A DNA stretch of 64,000 nucleotides, taken from contig JAFXKX010000001.1 in the NCBI GenBank assembly GCA_017531505.1, positions 28,960 through 92,959 of the forward strand, in the 5' to 3' direction. The translations under genes were made by a program, and so were the position numbers. This document shows, piece by piece, positions 26,520 through 35,790 of this stretch (positions are counted from its first letter, which is position 1; the number at the start of each line of letters is the position of its first letter). The notes beneath the pieces were generated by a model. The model saw nothing but the letters and a program-made list of their open reading frames with translations, searched no databases and was not told where the DNA came from. Source of the DNA: Clostridia bacterium (GTDB taxonomy: Bacteria; Bacillota; Clostridia; Christensenellales; Christensenellaceae).

Positions 26520-27902
26520 ATGAAAGATATCAATATGAAAGTTGTCATCATGGCTGCAGGGGAAGGCACCCGTATGCGTTCCGCATTGCCCAAGGTATTG
26601 CATCAGGCAGCAGGCAGAACACTGGTAGAATGGGTGGCTGAGGCAGCAGCAGCCGTTACCGATAAACCTGTATTGGTATATGGCAACGGCGGTGACGCGA
26701 TCCTCGAAAAATTCAAAGACAGATTTGAGTATGCACTGCAGGCACAGCGCCTGGGGACCGGGCATGCGGTGATGGCAGCAGCAGAGCACATCAAAGGCAG
26801 CGATTATACCATCGTACTGGCTGGCGATATGCCCCTTGTGCGGCCCGAGACCATCCGCAGATTGGCAGACGAAGCACTGGCAGCAGATTGCGACTGTATG
26901 TTGCTGACTGCTTCTCCCGAAAAGACACCTGCATACGGACGTATCGTACGTGATGAGGCAGGGCGGATCTGCCGCATCGTGGAAGATAAAGATGCGACGC
27001 CCGCACAGAAATTGATCAAGGAACTGAATATTTCCTTCTATTGCTTCAAGACTCCGGCATTGCTGGAGGCATTGGCGCAGCTCAAGCCGGAAAATGCACA
27101 GCATGAATATTATCTGACAGATTGTATTCAGGTGCTGTATGATGCGGGCAAAGAGGTCCGCAGTATCGATATCGGTGATATGCGTGAATGCATGGGCGTC
27201 AATACCCGTGTGCAGCTGGCAGAGGCAGAGGCGGCACTGCGTGCACGCATCAACGAAAAACTGATGCTCGCCGGCGTCAGCATGATCGATCCGGCGAATA
27301 CCTATATCGGCGCGGAGGTAGAAGTGGGTCAGGATACCCTCATTTATCCCGGCGTTATACTGGAAGGCAAGACCCGCATCGGACAGGGATGTATCCTGTA
27401 TCAGGGCAGCCGCATTTGTGACAGTATCATCGGAGACAATACCACGGTGGAAAACTCGGTATTGCTGCAGAGCGAATTGGGCAGCCATACACAGGTAGGT
27501 CCCAATGCATATCTGCGCCCGGGCTCCAAAGTGGGCAGCTATTGCCGTATCGGTGACTTTGTAGAGACCAAAAACGCAGAGATCGGTGATGGCACCAAAG
27601 TATCGCATCTGACCTATGTGGGCGATGCGCGTCTGGGCGAAGACATCAACATTGGCTGTGGCGTAGTATTTGTCAATTACGACGGCCAGCAGAAGAATAT
27701 CACCACCGTAGGTGACGGTGCGTTTATCGGCTGTAATACCAACCTGATCTCTCCGGTCAATGTGGCGGATGGTGCATATATTGCTGCAGGTACTACGGTT
27801 ACCAGAGATGTACCGGCAGAGGCGCTGGTTATCGGCCGTTCCCGCCAGATGGTCAAAGAAGGCTGGGCAAAAGGGCGCTATCATATCAAACGTAAGAAAT
27901 AA
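26520..27902 (+). CDS. glmU: Bifunctional GlcNAc-1-phosphate uridylyltransferase / GlcN-1-phosphate acetyltransferase
   Basis: 460 residues. The N-terminal uridylyltransferase has AAGEGTRM and LAGDMPLV; the C-terminal half is a left-handed beta helix of hexapeptide repeats with the acetyltransferase segment VNYDGQQKNITTVGDG. Makes UDP-GlcNAc for the cell wall. ATG at 26520 has GAGGAG eight bases before it; ATG 26514 is too close to that site. Confidence 0.96.
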   Translation: MKDINMKVVIMAAGEGTRMRSALPKVLHQAAGRTLVEWVAEAAAAVTDKPVLVYGNGGDAILEKFKDRFEYALQAQRLGTGHAVMAAAEHIKGSDYTIVLAGDMPLVRPETIRRLADEALAADCDCMLLTASPEKTPAYGRIVRDEAGRICRIVEDKDATPAQKLIKELNISFYCFKTPALLEALAQLKPENAQHEYYLTDCIQVLYDAGKEVRSIDIGDMRECMGVNTRVQLAEAEAALRARINEKLMLAGVSMIDPANTYIGAEVEVGQDTLIYPGVILEGKTRIGQGCILYQGSRICDSIIGDNTTVENSVLLQSELGSHTQVGPNAYLRPGSKVGSYCRIGDFVETKNAEIGDGTKVSHLTYVGDARLGEDINIGCGVVFVNYDGQQKNITTVGDGAFIGCNTNLISPVNVADGAYIAAGTTVTRDVPAEALVIGRSRQMVKEGWAKGRYHIKRKK

Positions 27903-27914
27903 GGAGATACGGCT

Positions 27915-28478
27915 ATGTATCTGATCGCAGGGCTGGGCAATCCCGGTCTGAAATACAGGAAAACGCCGCACAATGCCGGATTTATGGCAGTGGATGCATT
28001 GGCGCATCAGCACAAACTGCGTTTTGTAAAAAGCAAGTTTGACGCGCAGGAGGCAGAGCTGCGGCTGGGCGGGGAAAAGGTGCTGATATTAAAGCCTCAG
28101 ACCTATATGAACCTCAGCGGCAAGAGCATTGCAGCAGCGGCGAAGTATTATAATATCCCGTCTGAAAATATTATTGTGATCTACGATGACAAGGATCTGG
28201 CACTGGGCAAACTGCGTATCCGCGCAAAGGGCAGTGCAGGCAGTCATAACGGCATGAAATCCATCATCGAGTGTCTGGGTACCAAGAATTTTGCCCGCGT
28301 ACGCTTTGGCATTGGCAAACCCCCGGAGGGGATGCGGCTGATGGACTACGTATTGCACAAGATCGATCGGCAGGAAAAGGCCGCTTATGAGCAGGCTGCG
28401 GAAGACAGTGCTATGGCAGCGCAGGAGATCATTGTCAACGGATTGGAATCGGCACAACAGAAATACAGCTCGAAATAA
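27915..28478 (+). CDS. pth: Peptidyl-tRNA hydrolase
   Basis: 187 residues with the family motifs LIAGLGNPGLKYRKTPHNAGF (catalytic His in HNAGF), KPQTYMNLSG and YDDKDLALGKLRIRAKGSAGSHNG. Releases peptides from stalled tRNA. ATG 27915 is 12 bases after glmU. The pth-mfd pair is conserved in Firmicutes. Confidence 0.96.
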   Translation: MYLIAGLGNPGLKYRKTPHNAGFMAVDALAHQHKLRFVKSKFDAQEAELRLGGEKVLILKPQTYMNLSGKSIAAAAKYYNIPSENIIVIYDDKDLALGKLRIRAKGSAGSHNGMKSIIECLGTKNFARVRFGIGKPPEGMRLMDYVLHKIDRQEKAAYEQAAEDSAMAAQEIIVNGLESAQQKYSSK

Positions 28479-28496
28479 CCGGGCAGGAGCGGAGCG

Positions 28497-31400
28497 ATGG
28501 AACACTTTCTTGAATTGGTAGCACAGCTGCCTGAATTACAGGAACTTTTTACAAGCGTGCAGGGCGAAAGATCCTGCTCGCTTGTTCGTGTTGCCCAAGA
28601 ATTGCGCCAGCATATCCTGCATCTGCTGTACGAGAAAACCGGCAGAGATATTTTGTATGTACTGCCCAGCGAGTATCATGCCCGTCGGGCTTATGATAAC
28701 TATATTTATCCCGAGCATATCCTGCTGCCCAATGCACAGGCAGAGATGCGTCCTGTGGAGGCACAGAGCTCGGAGGCACGCCATGGTCGTGTGCAGGCGC
28801 TGGATCGCCTGCGCAGCAAGGGCGGGGTGGTATTTTTATCACCCGCGGCACTTTTATTCAAAATGCGTCCGCCCAAGACCTTTTATGGACAATATCTGAC
28901 CATAAAAGAGGGCGATATCACATCGCCGCAGGCATTGCTGCGCAGCCTGACAGCGGCGGGGTATGAGTACGCTCCGCTGATCGAAGGCGTCGGTCAGGTA
29001 TCCGGCCGCGGTGAAATGGCAGAAGTATATGCGCCCGGGTTTGCACACCCGCTGCGCATTACATTTTTTGACGATGAGATCGAAAGCATCCGTACTTTCG
29101 ATGTGGATTCCCAGCGTTCTTTTGGTGCAGGGCTGCAGACGGTGGAAATTCCGCCGGCCCATGAATTTTCCATGGAACAGGACGAAAGCGAACAACTGCA
29201 GAATTATCTTTGCGGGATAACCACCACAAAGCTGGAGAGCCTGCGGGAATCGTATCTGTTCTCGCTGCGGGAAACCGGAAGCTTTTCCAATATTGAGGCA
29301 TATATGGATGTGTTGCAGGATAAATGCAGCATTCTGGACTATGCAAAAAAGCCGATCCTGATTTTTGACGGATGTTCGGCGATCATGGGAGAACAGACTA
29401 CCCGTGAGCAGAGTATGCAGGCGATGTTTGCCGAGATATTGGCGGATGACGCGGCGTTTGGCTGTGAAGTGCTGCACCTGTGGCAGGCGCAGGAGTTTTT
29501 AGAGAAATATACCGGTTGTATGCTGGATCTGGAAGGATTGCAGCCGCATACGTTATTTGCCAAGGCACATAAACTGGATTTTCATACCCGCTCTACCGTA
29601 GGGTTTGCAGGCAATGCAGATCTGCTGGCCGAAGCGATCCGCATGCGTATACAGGGCGGATATCGGGTGTATCTTTGTGCAGGCGGCCGACAGACCAGCA
29701 TCAGTGGTGCACTGCAGGAAAGAGACATTCTGGTGCCTCTTGGTGCAAAACTGAAGGCACCCGGTGTCAGTATGCTACCCTTGTCCATCAGTGAAGGCTT
29801 TGAGGCGGAAAGCGTAAAGGCGGTATTCTTTTCGGAAGAGGATATTCTTGGCAAACGTACCCGCAAGAGCAGCAGTGCAAAGCGCAGAACCAAAGAGATA
29901 GGATTGCTGGCGGATTTGCACGCGGGGGACATTGTTGTACACGAGATCCACGGCAAAGGCAAATATATGGGACTCAAGACCATGGAAGTTGCCGGTGTCA
30001 GTGCGGATTATATGGAGATCGAGTACCGCGACGGAGATCGTCTGTTTATCCCTACGGCACAGATCGGCCGCATCGATAAATATATCGGTCCGGATGAGGA
30101 GGAGACCCGTCTCTCCAAACTGGGCGGAAGAGAATGGGAAAACACCAAGACCAAGGCGCGGGCTTCTGTAAAACAGTTGGCGGAAAATCTGGTGGATATT
30201 TACCGCGAGCGCAGTCAGGCGGCGGGCTATCAGTTCTCGGAAGATACCGTATGGCAGCGCCAGTTTGAAGATAACTTTGGCTATATCGAGACACCCGGTC
30301 AGCTGGAGTGTATTGCGCAGGTCAAGCAGGATATGGAGAGCACCAAAATTATGGACCGGCTGGTCATGGGCGACGTTGGCTACGGTAAGACCGAGGTTGC
30401 CATGCGCGCTTGCTTTAAGGCGGTCATGGATTCCAAGCAGGTAGCTCTGTTGGTGCCCACCACGCTGCTGGCAAGACAGCATTATAAAAACTTTGTGGAA
30501 CGGTTCTCGGGATTCCCCATTCGTATCGAGCAGTTGTCCCGTTACACAAAAAAGCCCAAGACGGTGCTGGAAAACCTGATCTCGGGCAAGACAGATATCG
30601 TCATCGGCACTCACAAATTGCTGGGTAAAAACGTAAAGTTCAAAAATCTGGGATTGCTGGTCATCGATGAAGAGCAGCGCTTTGGGGTGTCCCATAAAGA
30701 ACGTATAAAAGATATGAAGCGTGAGATCGATGTACTGACGCTGACGGCAACGCCTATCCCCCGTACGCTGGAGATGGCGCTGACCGGTATCCGCGACATG
30801 AGTACCATTGACACGCCGCCGGAAATCCGCAAGGAAGTGCAGGCGTATGTAGCCCCCTTTGACTGGGGTCTGGTACGGGATGCGATCCTGAAGGAACTCA
30901 ACCGCGGCGGGCAGGTATTCTTTGTTTGCCGGCGTATCAGCGAAATGGAAAGTCTGGCGGCGGGGATACAAAAGGCAGTGCCCGAGGCACGGATCATCTC
31001 TGCTCATGGTCGTATGACCGAGGCGGAATCCGAAGCGGTCATGAATGCATTTGTAGAGAGAGAATATGATGTGCTGCTATGCACCACCATCATTGAATCG
31101 GGCATAGACATTCCCACGGTCAATACCATTATCGTGTACGAGGCGGATAAATTCGGGCTGGCACAGTTGTATCAATTGCGCGGCCGTATCGGGCGGTCCA
31201 ATTTGCGCGGATATGCATATTTTACCCATTTATCCGGAGACAATATCAATCCCATTGCGGCGAAGCGTCTGGAGGCGATCCGCGAGTTTACCCAGCTGGG
31301 CAGCGGTATGAAGATCGCTATGAGAGATCTGCAGATCCGCGGAGCAGGCAACATCCTTGGTGCAGAGCAGAGCGGACATATGTCTAATGTAGGCTATAAT

Positions 31401-31922
31401 CTGTATATCAAGATGGTCCGCGAAGAAGTGCTGCAGACAATGGGTAAGCCAGTCGTGCCCGAAATAGAGACAACGGTGGAAATGGGGGAAGACGCATTTA
31501 TCCCCGATGCATATATCGAGGACGAAGGTCTGAAACTGGATATGTACCGAAAGGTGGCCGAAGCAGATACTCTGAAGAAGGCGAAGGCGGTACAGGAAGA
31601 GTTTATCGACCGGTTTGGCCCGATACCGCGTCCTGCAGCAAACCTGTTGGGGGCATCGGTTATCCGTGGGTACGGCACCCGTGCAGGGCTGCTCAGTATC
31701 GTACGTGTCCGCGATACAGTACAGATGAAATTTGCCGAACACATCCAGCCGGATGTGAATATGCTGCTGGCTGCCATCAAAAGTGAACGAGGCAGAGCGG
31801 AGTTGCGCAAGGCAGAGCATCCGTATATCGTCTATGGATTGAAAAAAGGCGGTTCCTATACAGAAATGTTACAATTCATGGAGAAAATAAGGCATTGCAT
31901 AACGAAGGGCAATCAAGTATAA
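28497..31922 (+). CDS. mfd: Transcription-repair coupling factor
   Basis: 1141 residues. The N-terminal UvrB-like part is followed by the RNA polymerase-interacting domain (GDIVVHEIHGKGKYMG), then RecG-like helicase motifs: MGDVGYGKTEVA (Walker A), VIDEEQRFGV (DEEQ box), LTATPIPRTL, and QLRGRIGRS. The C-terminal TRCF domain is present. It removes RNA polymerase stalled at lesions and recruits UvrA. ATG 28497 lies 18 bases after pth. Confidence 0.96.
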   Translation: MEHFLELVAQLPELQELFTSVQGERSCSLVRVAQELRQHILHLLYEKTGRDILYVLPSEYHARRAYDNYIYPEHILLPNAQAEMRPVEAQSSEARHGRVQALDRLRSKGGVVFLSPAALLFKMRPPKTFYGQYLTIKEGDITSPQALLRSLTAAGYEYAPLIEGVGQVSGRGEMAEVYAPGFAHPLRITFFDDEIESIRTFDVDSQRSFGAGLQTVEIPPAHEFSMEQDESEQLQNYLCGITTTKLESLRESYLFSLRETGSFSNIEAYMDVLQDKCSILDYAKKPILIFDGCSAIMGEQTTREQSMQAMFAEILADDAAFGCEVLHLWQAQEFLEKYTGCMLDLEGLQPHTLFAKAHKLDFHTRSTVGFAGNADLLAEAIRMRIQGGYRVYLCAGGRQTSISGALQERDILVPLGAKLKAPGVSMLPLSISEGFEAESVKAVFFSEEDILGKRTRKSSSAKRRTKEIGLLADLHAGDIVVHEIHGKGKYMGLKTMEVAGVSADYMEIEYRDGDRLFIPTAQIGRIDKYIGPDEEETRLSKLGGREWENTKTKARASVKQLAENLVDIYRERSQAAGYQFSEDTVWQRQFEDNFGYIETPGQLECIAQVKQDMESTKIMDRLVMGDVGYGKTEVAMRACFKAVMDSKQVALLVPTTLLARQHYKNFVERFSGFPIRIEQLSRYTKKPKTVLENLISGKTDIVIGTHKLLGKNVKFKNLGLLVIDEEQRFGVSHKERIKDMKREIDVLTLTATPIPRTLEMALTGIRDMSTIDTPPEIRKEVQAYVAPFDWGLVRDAILKELNRGGQVFFVCRRISEMESLAAGIQKAVPEARIISAHGRMTEAESEAVMNAFVEREYDVLLCTTIIESGIDIPTVNTIIVYEADKFGLAQLYQLRGRIGRSNLRGYAYFTHLSGDNINPIAAKRLEAIREFTQLGSGMKIAMRDLQIRGAGNILGAEQSGHMSNVGYNLYIKMVREEVLQTMGKPVVPEIETTVEMGEDAFIPDAYIEDEGLKLDMYRKVAEADTLKKAKAVQEEFIDRFGPIPRPAANLLGASVIRGYGTRAGLLSIVRVRDTVQMKFAEHIQPDVNMLLAAIKSERGRAELRKAEHPYIVYGLKKGGSYTEMLQFMEKIRHCITKGNQV

Positions 31923-31923
31923 T
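31895..31923 (+). promoter_or_regulatory. Promoter of the PpiC foldase gene, inside the mfd 3' end
   Basis: TTGCAT (31895-31900), 17-base spacer, perfect TATAAT (31918-31923), overlapping the mfd stop codon. Confidence 0.7.
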
Positions 31924-31958
31924 AATAATGTTTTACTGATATCCGTAAGGAGAGAATA

Positions 31959-33182
31959 ATGTTGAAGAAACTTATGATGGTTGTACTGGCTGCATTACTG
32001 GTATTTGGCTGTACTTCCTGTAAACTGACAGTCAGCGATGAACAAAAAGATCTGGAACAGGTTGTTGCTATCGTCAACGGTGTAGAGATCACCAAGGGCG
32101 AGGTCATGGCTGCATATAACACCTATCGCTACTACTATAATCTGACTGATGAAAATCAGAATACAGAAGCGTATATCGATACCCGGAATTCTTTGCTGGA
32201 AAATGTTTATGCAACGCTGATCGAGTATCATCTGATTTTGCAGTATGCCGGTGAATACACCTCTGTAGAACTGACCGATGACATGAAAAAAGCCATCGAG
32301 GAAGAGAAGCAGGGGATCATCGATGCAATTGAGAGTGGCGCAGATACGATTGTAGAAGAACTGCTTCATCACGACCCCGATCTGGACCGTGAATTCGTAA
32401 AAGAGAGCCGTATTGCAGAGCGTCTGGCATACAGAGGCATCACCACCGGTGAGTATCAGATGACCAGAGAATATGAGAGCATCATCAGTTCTGTGCGCGA
32501 AGCGCTGGCAGCAGAGTATGAACCCTCCGATAAAGCGATCGAAGAGTACTATGAGACCTATGTCAGCACACAGCAGACGTATCTGGAAGGTGACCTCAGC
32601 TACTATGATTACTATGCGTCCGAATCTTTGAACCTGTATATGCCTGCAGGCTTCCGTTATGTAAAGAACCTGCTGATCGCGATCCCCGAAGATAAGTTCA
32701 ACGAGATCAACGAACTGCGTATTGCAGGTAAGGATGAAGAAGCAGATGCCCTGCGTGATGCAGAATTGGAAAAACTGCAGGAACGGGCAGGCATGGTATA
32801 CGAAAAACTGCAGAATGGTGCAAACTATGAGGAAATGCTGGCACAGTACGGCGAGGACCCCGGTATGAAAGAGGGCGCAGCCAATGCCGAGACCGGTTAC
32901 CGTCTGTATGCAGGTACCTCCACATTGGAACCGAACTTCCTGGCAGGTGCATTGGCACTTCAGAAGCCCGGCGATATTTCCAAACCCATTGGCTCTGACT
33001 ACGGTTATTACATCATCAAATTCGAGAGCGAATCCGAAGCACACGCATATCCGCTGGAAGAAGTGTGGGATGGTATCCGCGATGTACTGATCGCTCAGAG
33101 ATCCAGCGAGTACTACGAAGAAATGTATGAAAACTGGAAGCGTCAGGCAGAAATCGTTGAATTCAAAGAAAATCTTTATTAA
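31959..33182 (+). CDS. PpiC-type peptidyl-prolyl isomerase lipoprotein (PrsA/SurA-like foldase)
   Basis: 407 residues. A signal with lipobox candidates VFGC and CTSC is followed by a SurA-N-like helical domain (VAIVNGVEITKGEVMAAY) and a parvulin domain near residues 270-370 (YEEMLAQYGEDPGMKEGAA, KPGDISKPIGSDYGYYIIKF). It would help proteins fold after export at the outer face of the membrane. GGAGAG precedes ATG 31959. Confidence 0.88.
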   Translation: MLKKLMMVVLAALLVFGCTSCKLTVSDEQKDLEQVVAIVNGVEITKGEVMAAYNTYRYYYNLTDENQNTEAYIDTRNSLLENVYATLIEYHLILQYAGEYTSVELTDDMKKAIEEEKQGIIDAIESGADTIVEELLHHDPDLDREFVKESRIAERLAYRGITTGEYQMTREYESIISSVREALAAEYEPSDKAIEEYYETYVSTQQTYLEGDLSYYDYYASESLNLYMPAGFRYVKNLLIAIPEDKFNEINELRIAGKDEEADALRDAELEKLQERAGMVYEKLQNGANYEEMLAQYGEDPGMKEGAANAETGYRLYAGTSTLEPNFLAGALALQKPGDISKPIGSDYGYYIIKFESESEAHAYPLEEVWDGIRDVLIAQRSSEYYEEMYENWKRQAEIVEFKENLY

Positions 33183-33189
33183 GAGAAAC

Positions 33190-33220
33190 AAAAAGAGCAG
33201 GTGTATACCTGCTCTTTTCT
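33190..33220 (+). terminator. Intrinsic terminator after the foldase gene
   Basis: Stem AAGAGCAGGT / ACCTGCTCTT, 4-base loop, T-run. Confidence 0.88.
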
Positions 33221-33232
33221 GTATATGAAAAA

Positions 33233-33263
33233 GAAAAAGAGATGCCTCGGCATCTCTTTTTTG
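33233..33263. terminator. Intrinsic terminator of the leucine T-box operon
   Basis: Stem AAAAGAGATGCC / GGCATCTCTTTT. On the minus strand it ends the fusion-protein operon; it can also back up the foldase terminator. Confidence 0.85.
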
Positions 33264-33264
33264 G

Positions 33265-35790
33265 TTATGCGGTTTCGATCGCGGAGGCTTTTTGCAGTCC
33301 CAATTTTTTGATGGCGTCTTCGCGCATTTTGTATTTGAGGATCTTGCCGGCGACATTCATGGGGAATGCTTCCACAAAGTCTACATACTTAGGCACTTTG
33401 TGGCGAGCCATATTGGCGTTGATATAGTCCCTCATCTCTTTTTCGGTCATAGTCTGGCCTTCTTTGAGGATGATGCAAGCCATGATCTCTTCGCCATAGC
33501 GCTCATCGGGTACGCCAATGACCTGCACATCCTGTACCTTGGGATGAGTATAGATGAATTCCTCGATCTCTTTGGGATAGATATTTTCGCCGCCGCGGAT
33601 GATCATATCTTTGAGACGACCGGTAATACGGTAGTTTCCTTCGGGGGTCTTGCATGCCAGGTCGCCGGTATGCAGCCATCCGTCTTTATCGATGGCGGCT
33701 TCGGTGGCGCGGGGCATCTTGTAGTAGCCCTTCATGATGTTGTAGCCGCGGGCCACGAATTCGCCGATCTCGCCTACGGGCAGTTCTTCGTTGGTCTCGG
33801 GGTCTACGATGCGGCACTCGATCTCGGGCAATGCACTGCCTACAGTAGCAACGCGGGTCTCCAGAGAATCATCGGTACTGCTCATGGTACAGCCGGGAGA
33901 TGCCTCGGTCTGACCGTATACGATGGTGATCTCTTTCATATTCATTTTGTTGACTACATCCTGCATGACCTTGATGGGGCAGGGGCTGCCGGCCATGATG
34001 CCGGTGCGCATATGAGAGAAATCTGTCTTTTCGAAGTCTTCATGCTGCAGCATACCGATAAACATAGTGGGTACGCCGTGGAAGCAGGTGATACGTTCGT
34101 TGGTGATGCAGGCCAGAGCGGGCTTGGGGGAATAATAGGGCAGCGGCAGCAATGTTCCGCCGTGGGTCATGGTGGCAGTCATGGCCAAAACCATACCAAA
34201 GCAATGGAACATGGGTACCTGCAGCATCATACGGTCTGCGGTAGACAGATCCATACGGTCGCCGATGCACTTGCCGTTATTGACGATGTTGTAATGGGTG
34301 AGCATAACGCCCTTGGGGAAGCCGGTGGTGCCGGAAGTGTACTGCATATTGCAGACATCATGCACATCGACGGCCGCAGCCATGCGATAGATCTGCTCCA
34401 TAGGTATACGGCCTGCTCTTGCAACGGCTTCTTCCCAGGTGAGACAACCTTTCTGACGGAAGCCAATGGTGATGACGTTGCGCAGGAACGGCAAACGGCG
34501 GCAGTGGAGCGGCTCACCGGGGCGAGTAGTCTCCAACTCGGGACACAGTTCGGCAACGATGGCAGAATAATTGGAATCCCGGTATCCGTCGATCATGATC
34601 AGTGTGTGTGTATCAGACTGGCGCAACAGGTATTCGGCTTCTGCGATCTTGTAGGCGGTATTGACGGTGACAAGTACTGCCCCCAGCTTGGTGGTGGCCC
34701 AGAATGCGATATACCATTGGGGCAGGTTGGTGGCCCATACGGCGACATGGTCGCCGGCCTTGACGCCGAGAGAAACCAGTGCGCGGGCAAAGGTATCTAC
34801 GTCGTCGCGGAACTCGCTGTAGGTACGGGTATAGTCCATCGTGGTATATTTGAAAGCCAGCTGATCGGGGAACTCCTCTACCATCTTGTCCAGTACTTCA
34901 GAGAAAGTCTTACTGATCAATGCTTCTTTCTTCCATACAAATTTACCGGTGCCGGTCTTGTTGCTGTACAGATGGTCGCGCATACGGGAAGGACGCTCAA
35001 AGCGGCTCATGATGCTGACAAAATGGGCGAAGATCACTTCCATATCATCGATATCATGCTTCCAATGGGGGTCCCACTCCAACGAGATAAAACCGTCGTA
35101 GTTGATGGAACGCAGCGCATAGATCATCTCGTGCAGGGGCAGAGAACCCTCGCCGATCAGGCGGTACTCCAAGGTGCCATCGATCAGTTCGGAGTCTTTG
35201 ATATGTACGTGTTTGGTATAAGCGCCCAGATTCTGAATGGTGGTTTCGGGGGACTCGCCGCTGATGCGGTAAGGATGGTTGAGATCCCACAATGCAGCCA
35301 GAGAATCACAGGCAAAATGATTAAGGATGTCACGCAGTTTGGCAGTGTTGGTATAAATGCCGGTGGTTTCTGCCAACAGGATAATTCCTGCCCGTTCTGC
35401 GGCGGGTACCAACTGCTCGAGGCAGGCGATAACGGCTGCATCATCCTGCGCCTCGGTGCCTACTTGTGTGGCACGTACACGGACATAAGGGATATTGAGG
35501 TTTTGTGCAGTCTGGATGCAGCCCAGGATCTCTTCCAGAGTCTGATCCATGACAGAAGTATCGGCCAGATTACCGACGGAATCCAGACAAGTCAGCGTCA
35601 GCTTACGCTCCATCATGTCGCGGCGGATGGGTGCCGCCATGACGGTATTGGCAGGACTGTATTTATCTGCAAAATCAGCAGAATGGATGTCGTAAAGTTC
35701 GATACCGTCAAAGCCCAGGTCGTTGGCGATATCGCAGAAATGCCGGAAGGAATACCCGTTCCATCCTTTGGTGGAGAAAGACAGTTTCAT
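33265..35790 (-). CDS. Sugar phosphate isomerase/epimerase-like TIM barrel fused to an AMP-binding acyl-CoA synthetase
   Basis: 841 residues. Residues 1 to ~270 are a xylose-isomerase/AP-endonuclease-2-like TIM barrel (GFDGIELYDIHSADF, ILLAETTGIYTN, KHVHIKDSELIDGTLEYRLIG, DGFISLEWDP), with Glu/Asp/His metal-ligand candidates. Residues ~290-835 are a complete adenylate-forming ligase: YTSGTTGFPKGV (near 483), VYGQTEASPG, DGWLHTGDLA, GRLKDMIIRGGENIYP, and NVAGKILKYKMR with the catalytic Lys. ATG 35790 overlaps the upstream stop (TGATG). The joint function is not known to me; the ligase would make an acyl-CoA from a carboxylic acid. Confidence 0.85.
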   Translation of the reverse strand: MKLSFSTKGWNGYSFRHFCDIANDLGFDGIELYDIHSADFADKYSPANTVMAAPIRRDMMERKLTLTCLDSVGNLADTSVMDQTLEEILGCIQTAQNLNIPYVRVRATQVGTEAQDDAAVIACLEQLVPAAERAGIILLAETTGIYTNTAKLRDILNHFACDSLAALWDLNHPYRISGESPETTIQNLGAYTKHVHIKDSELIDGTLEYRLIGEGSLPLHEMIYALRSINYDGFISLEWDPHWKHDIDDMEVIFAHFVSIMSRFERPSRMRDHLYSNKTGTGKFVWKKEALISKTFSEVLDKMVEEFPDQLAFKYTTMDYTRTYSEFRDDVDTFARALVSLGVKAGDHVAVWATNLPQWYIAFWATTKLGAVLVTVNTAYKIAEAEYLLRQSDTHTLIMIDGYRDSNYSAIVAELCPELETTRPGEPLHCRRLPFLRNVITIGFRQKGCLTWEEAVARAGRIPMEQIYRMAAAVDVHDVCNMQYTSGTTGFPKGVMLTHYNIVNNGKCIGDRMDLSTADRMMLQVPMFHCFGMVLAMTATMTHGGTLLPLPYYSPKPALACITNERITCFHGVPTMFIGMLQHEDFEKTDFSHMRTGIMAGSPCPIKVMQDVVNKMNMKEITIVYGQTEASPGCTMSSTDDSLETRVATVGSALPEIECRIVDPETNEELPVGEIGEFVARGYNIMKGYYKMPRATEAAIDKDGWLHTGDLACKTPEGNYRITGRLKDMIIRGGENIYPKEIEEFIYTHPKVQDVQVIGVPDERYGEEIMACIILKEGQTMTEKEMRDYINANMARHKVPKYVDFVEAFPMNVAGKILKYKMREDAIKKLGLQKASAIETA

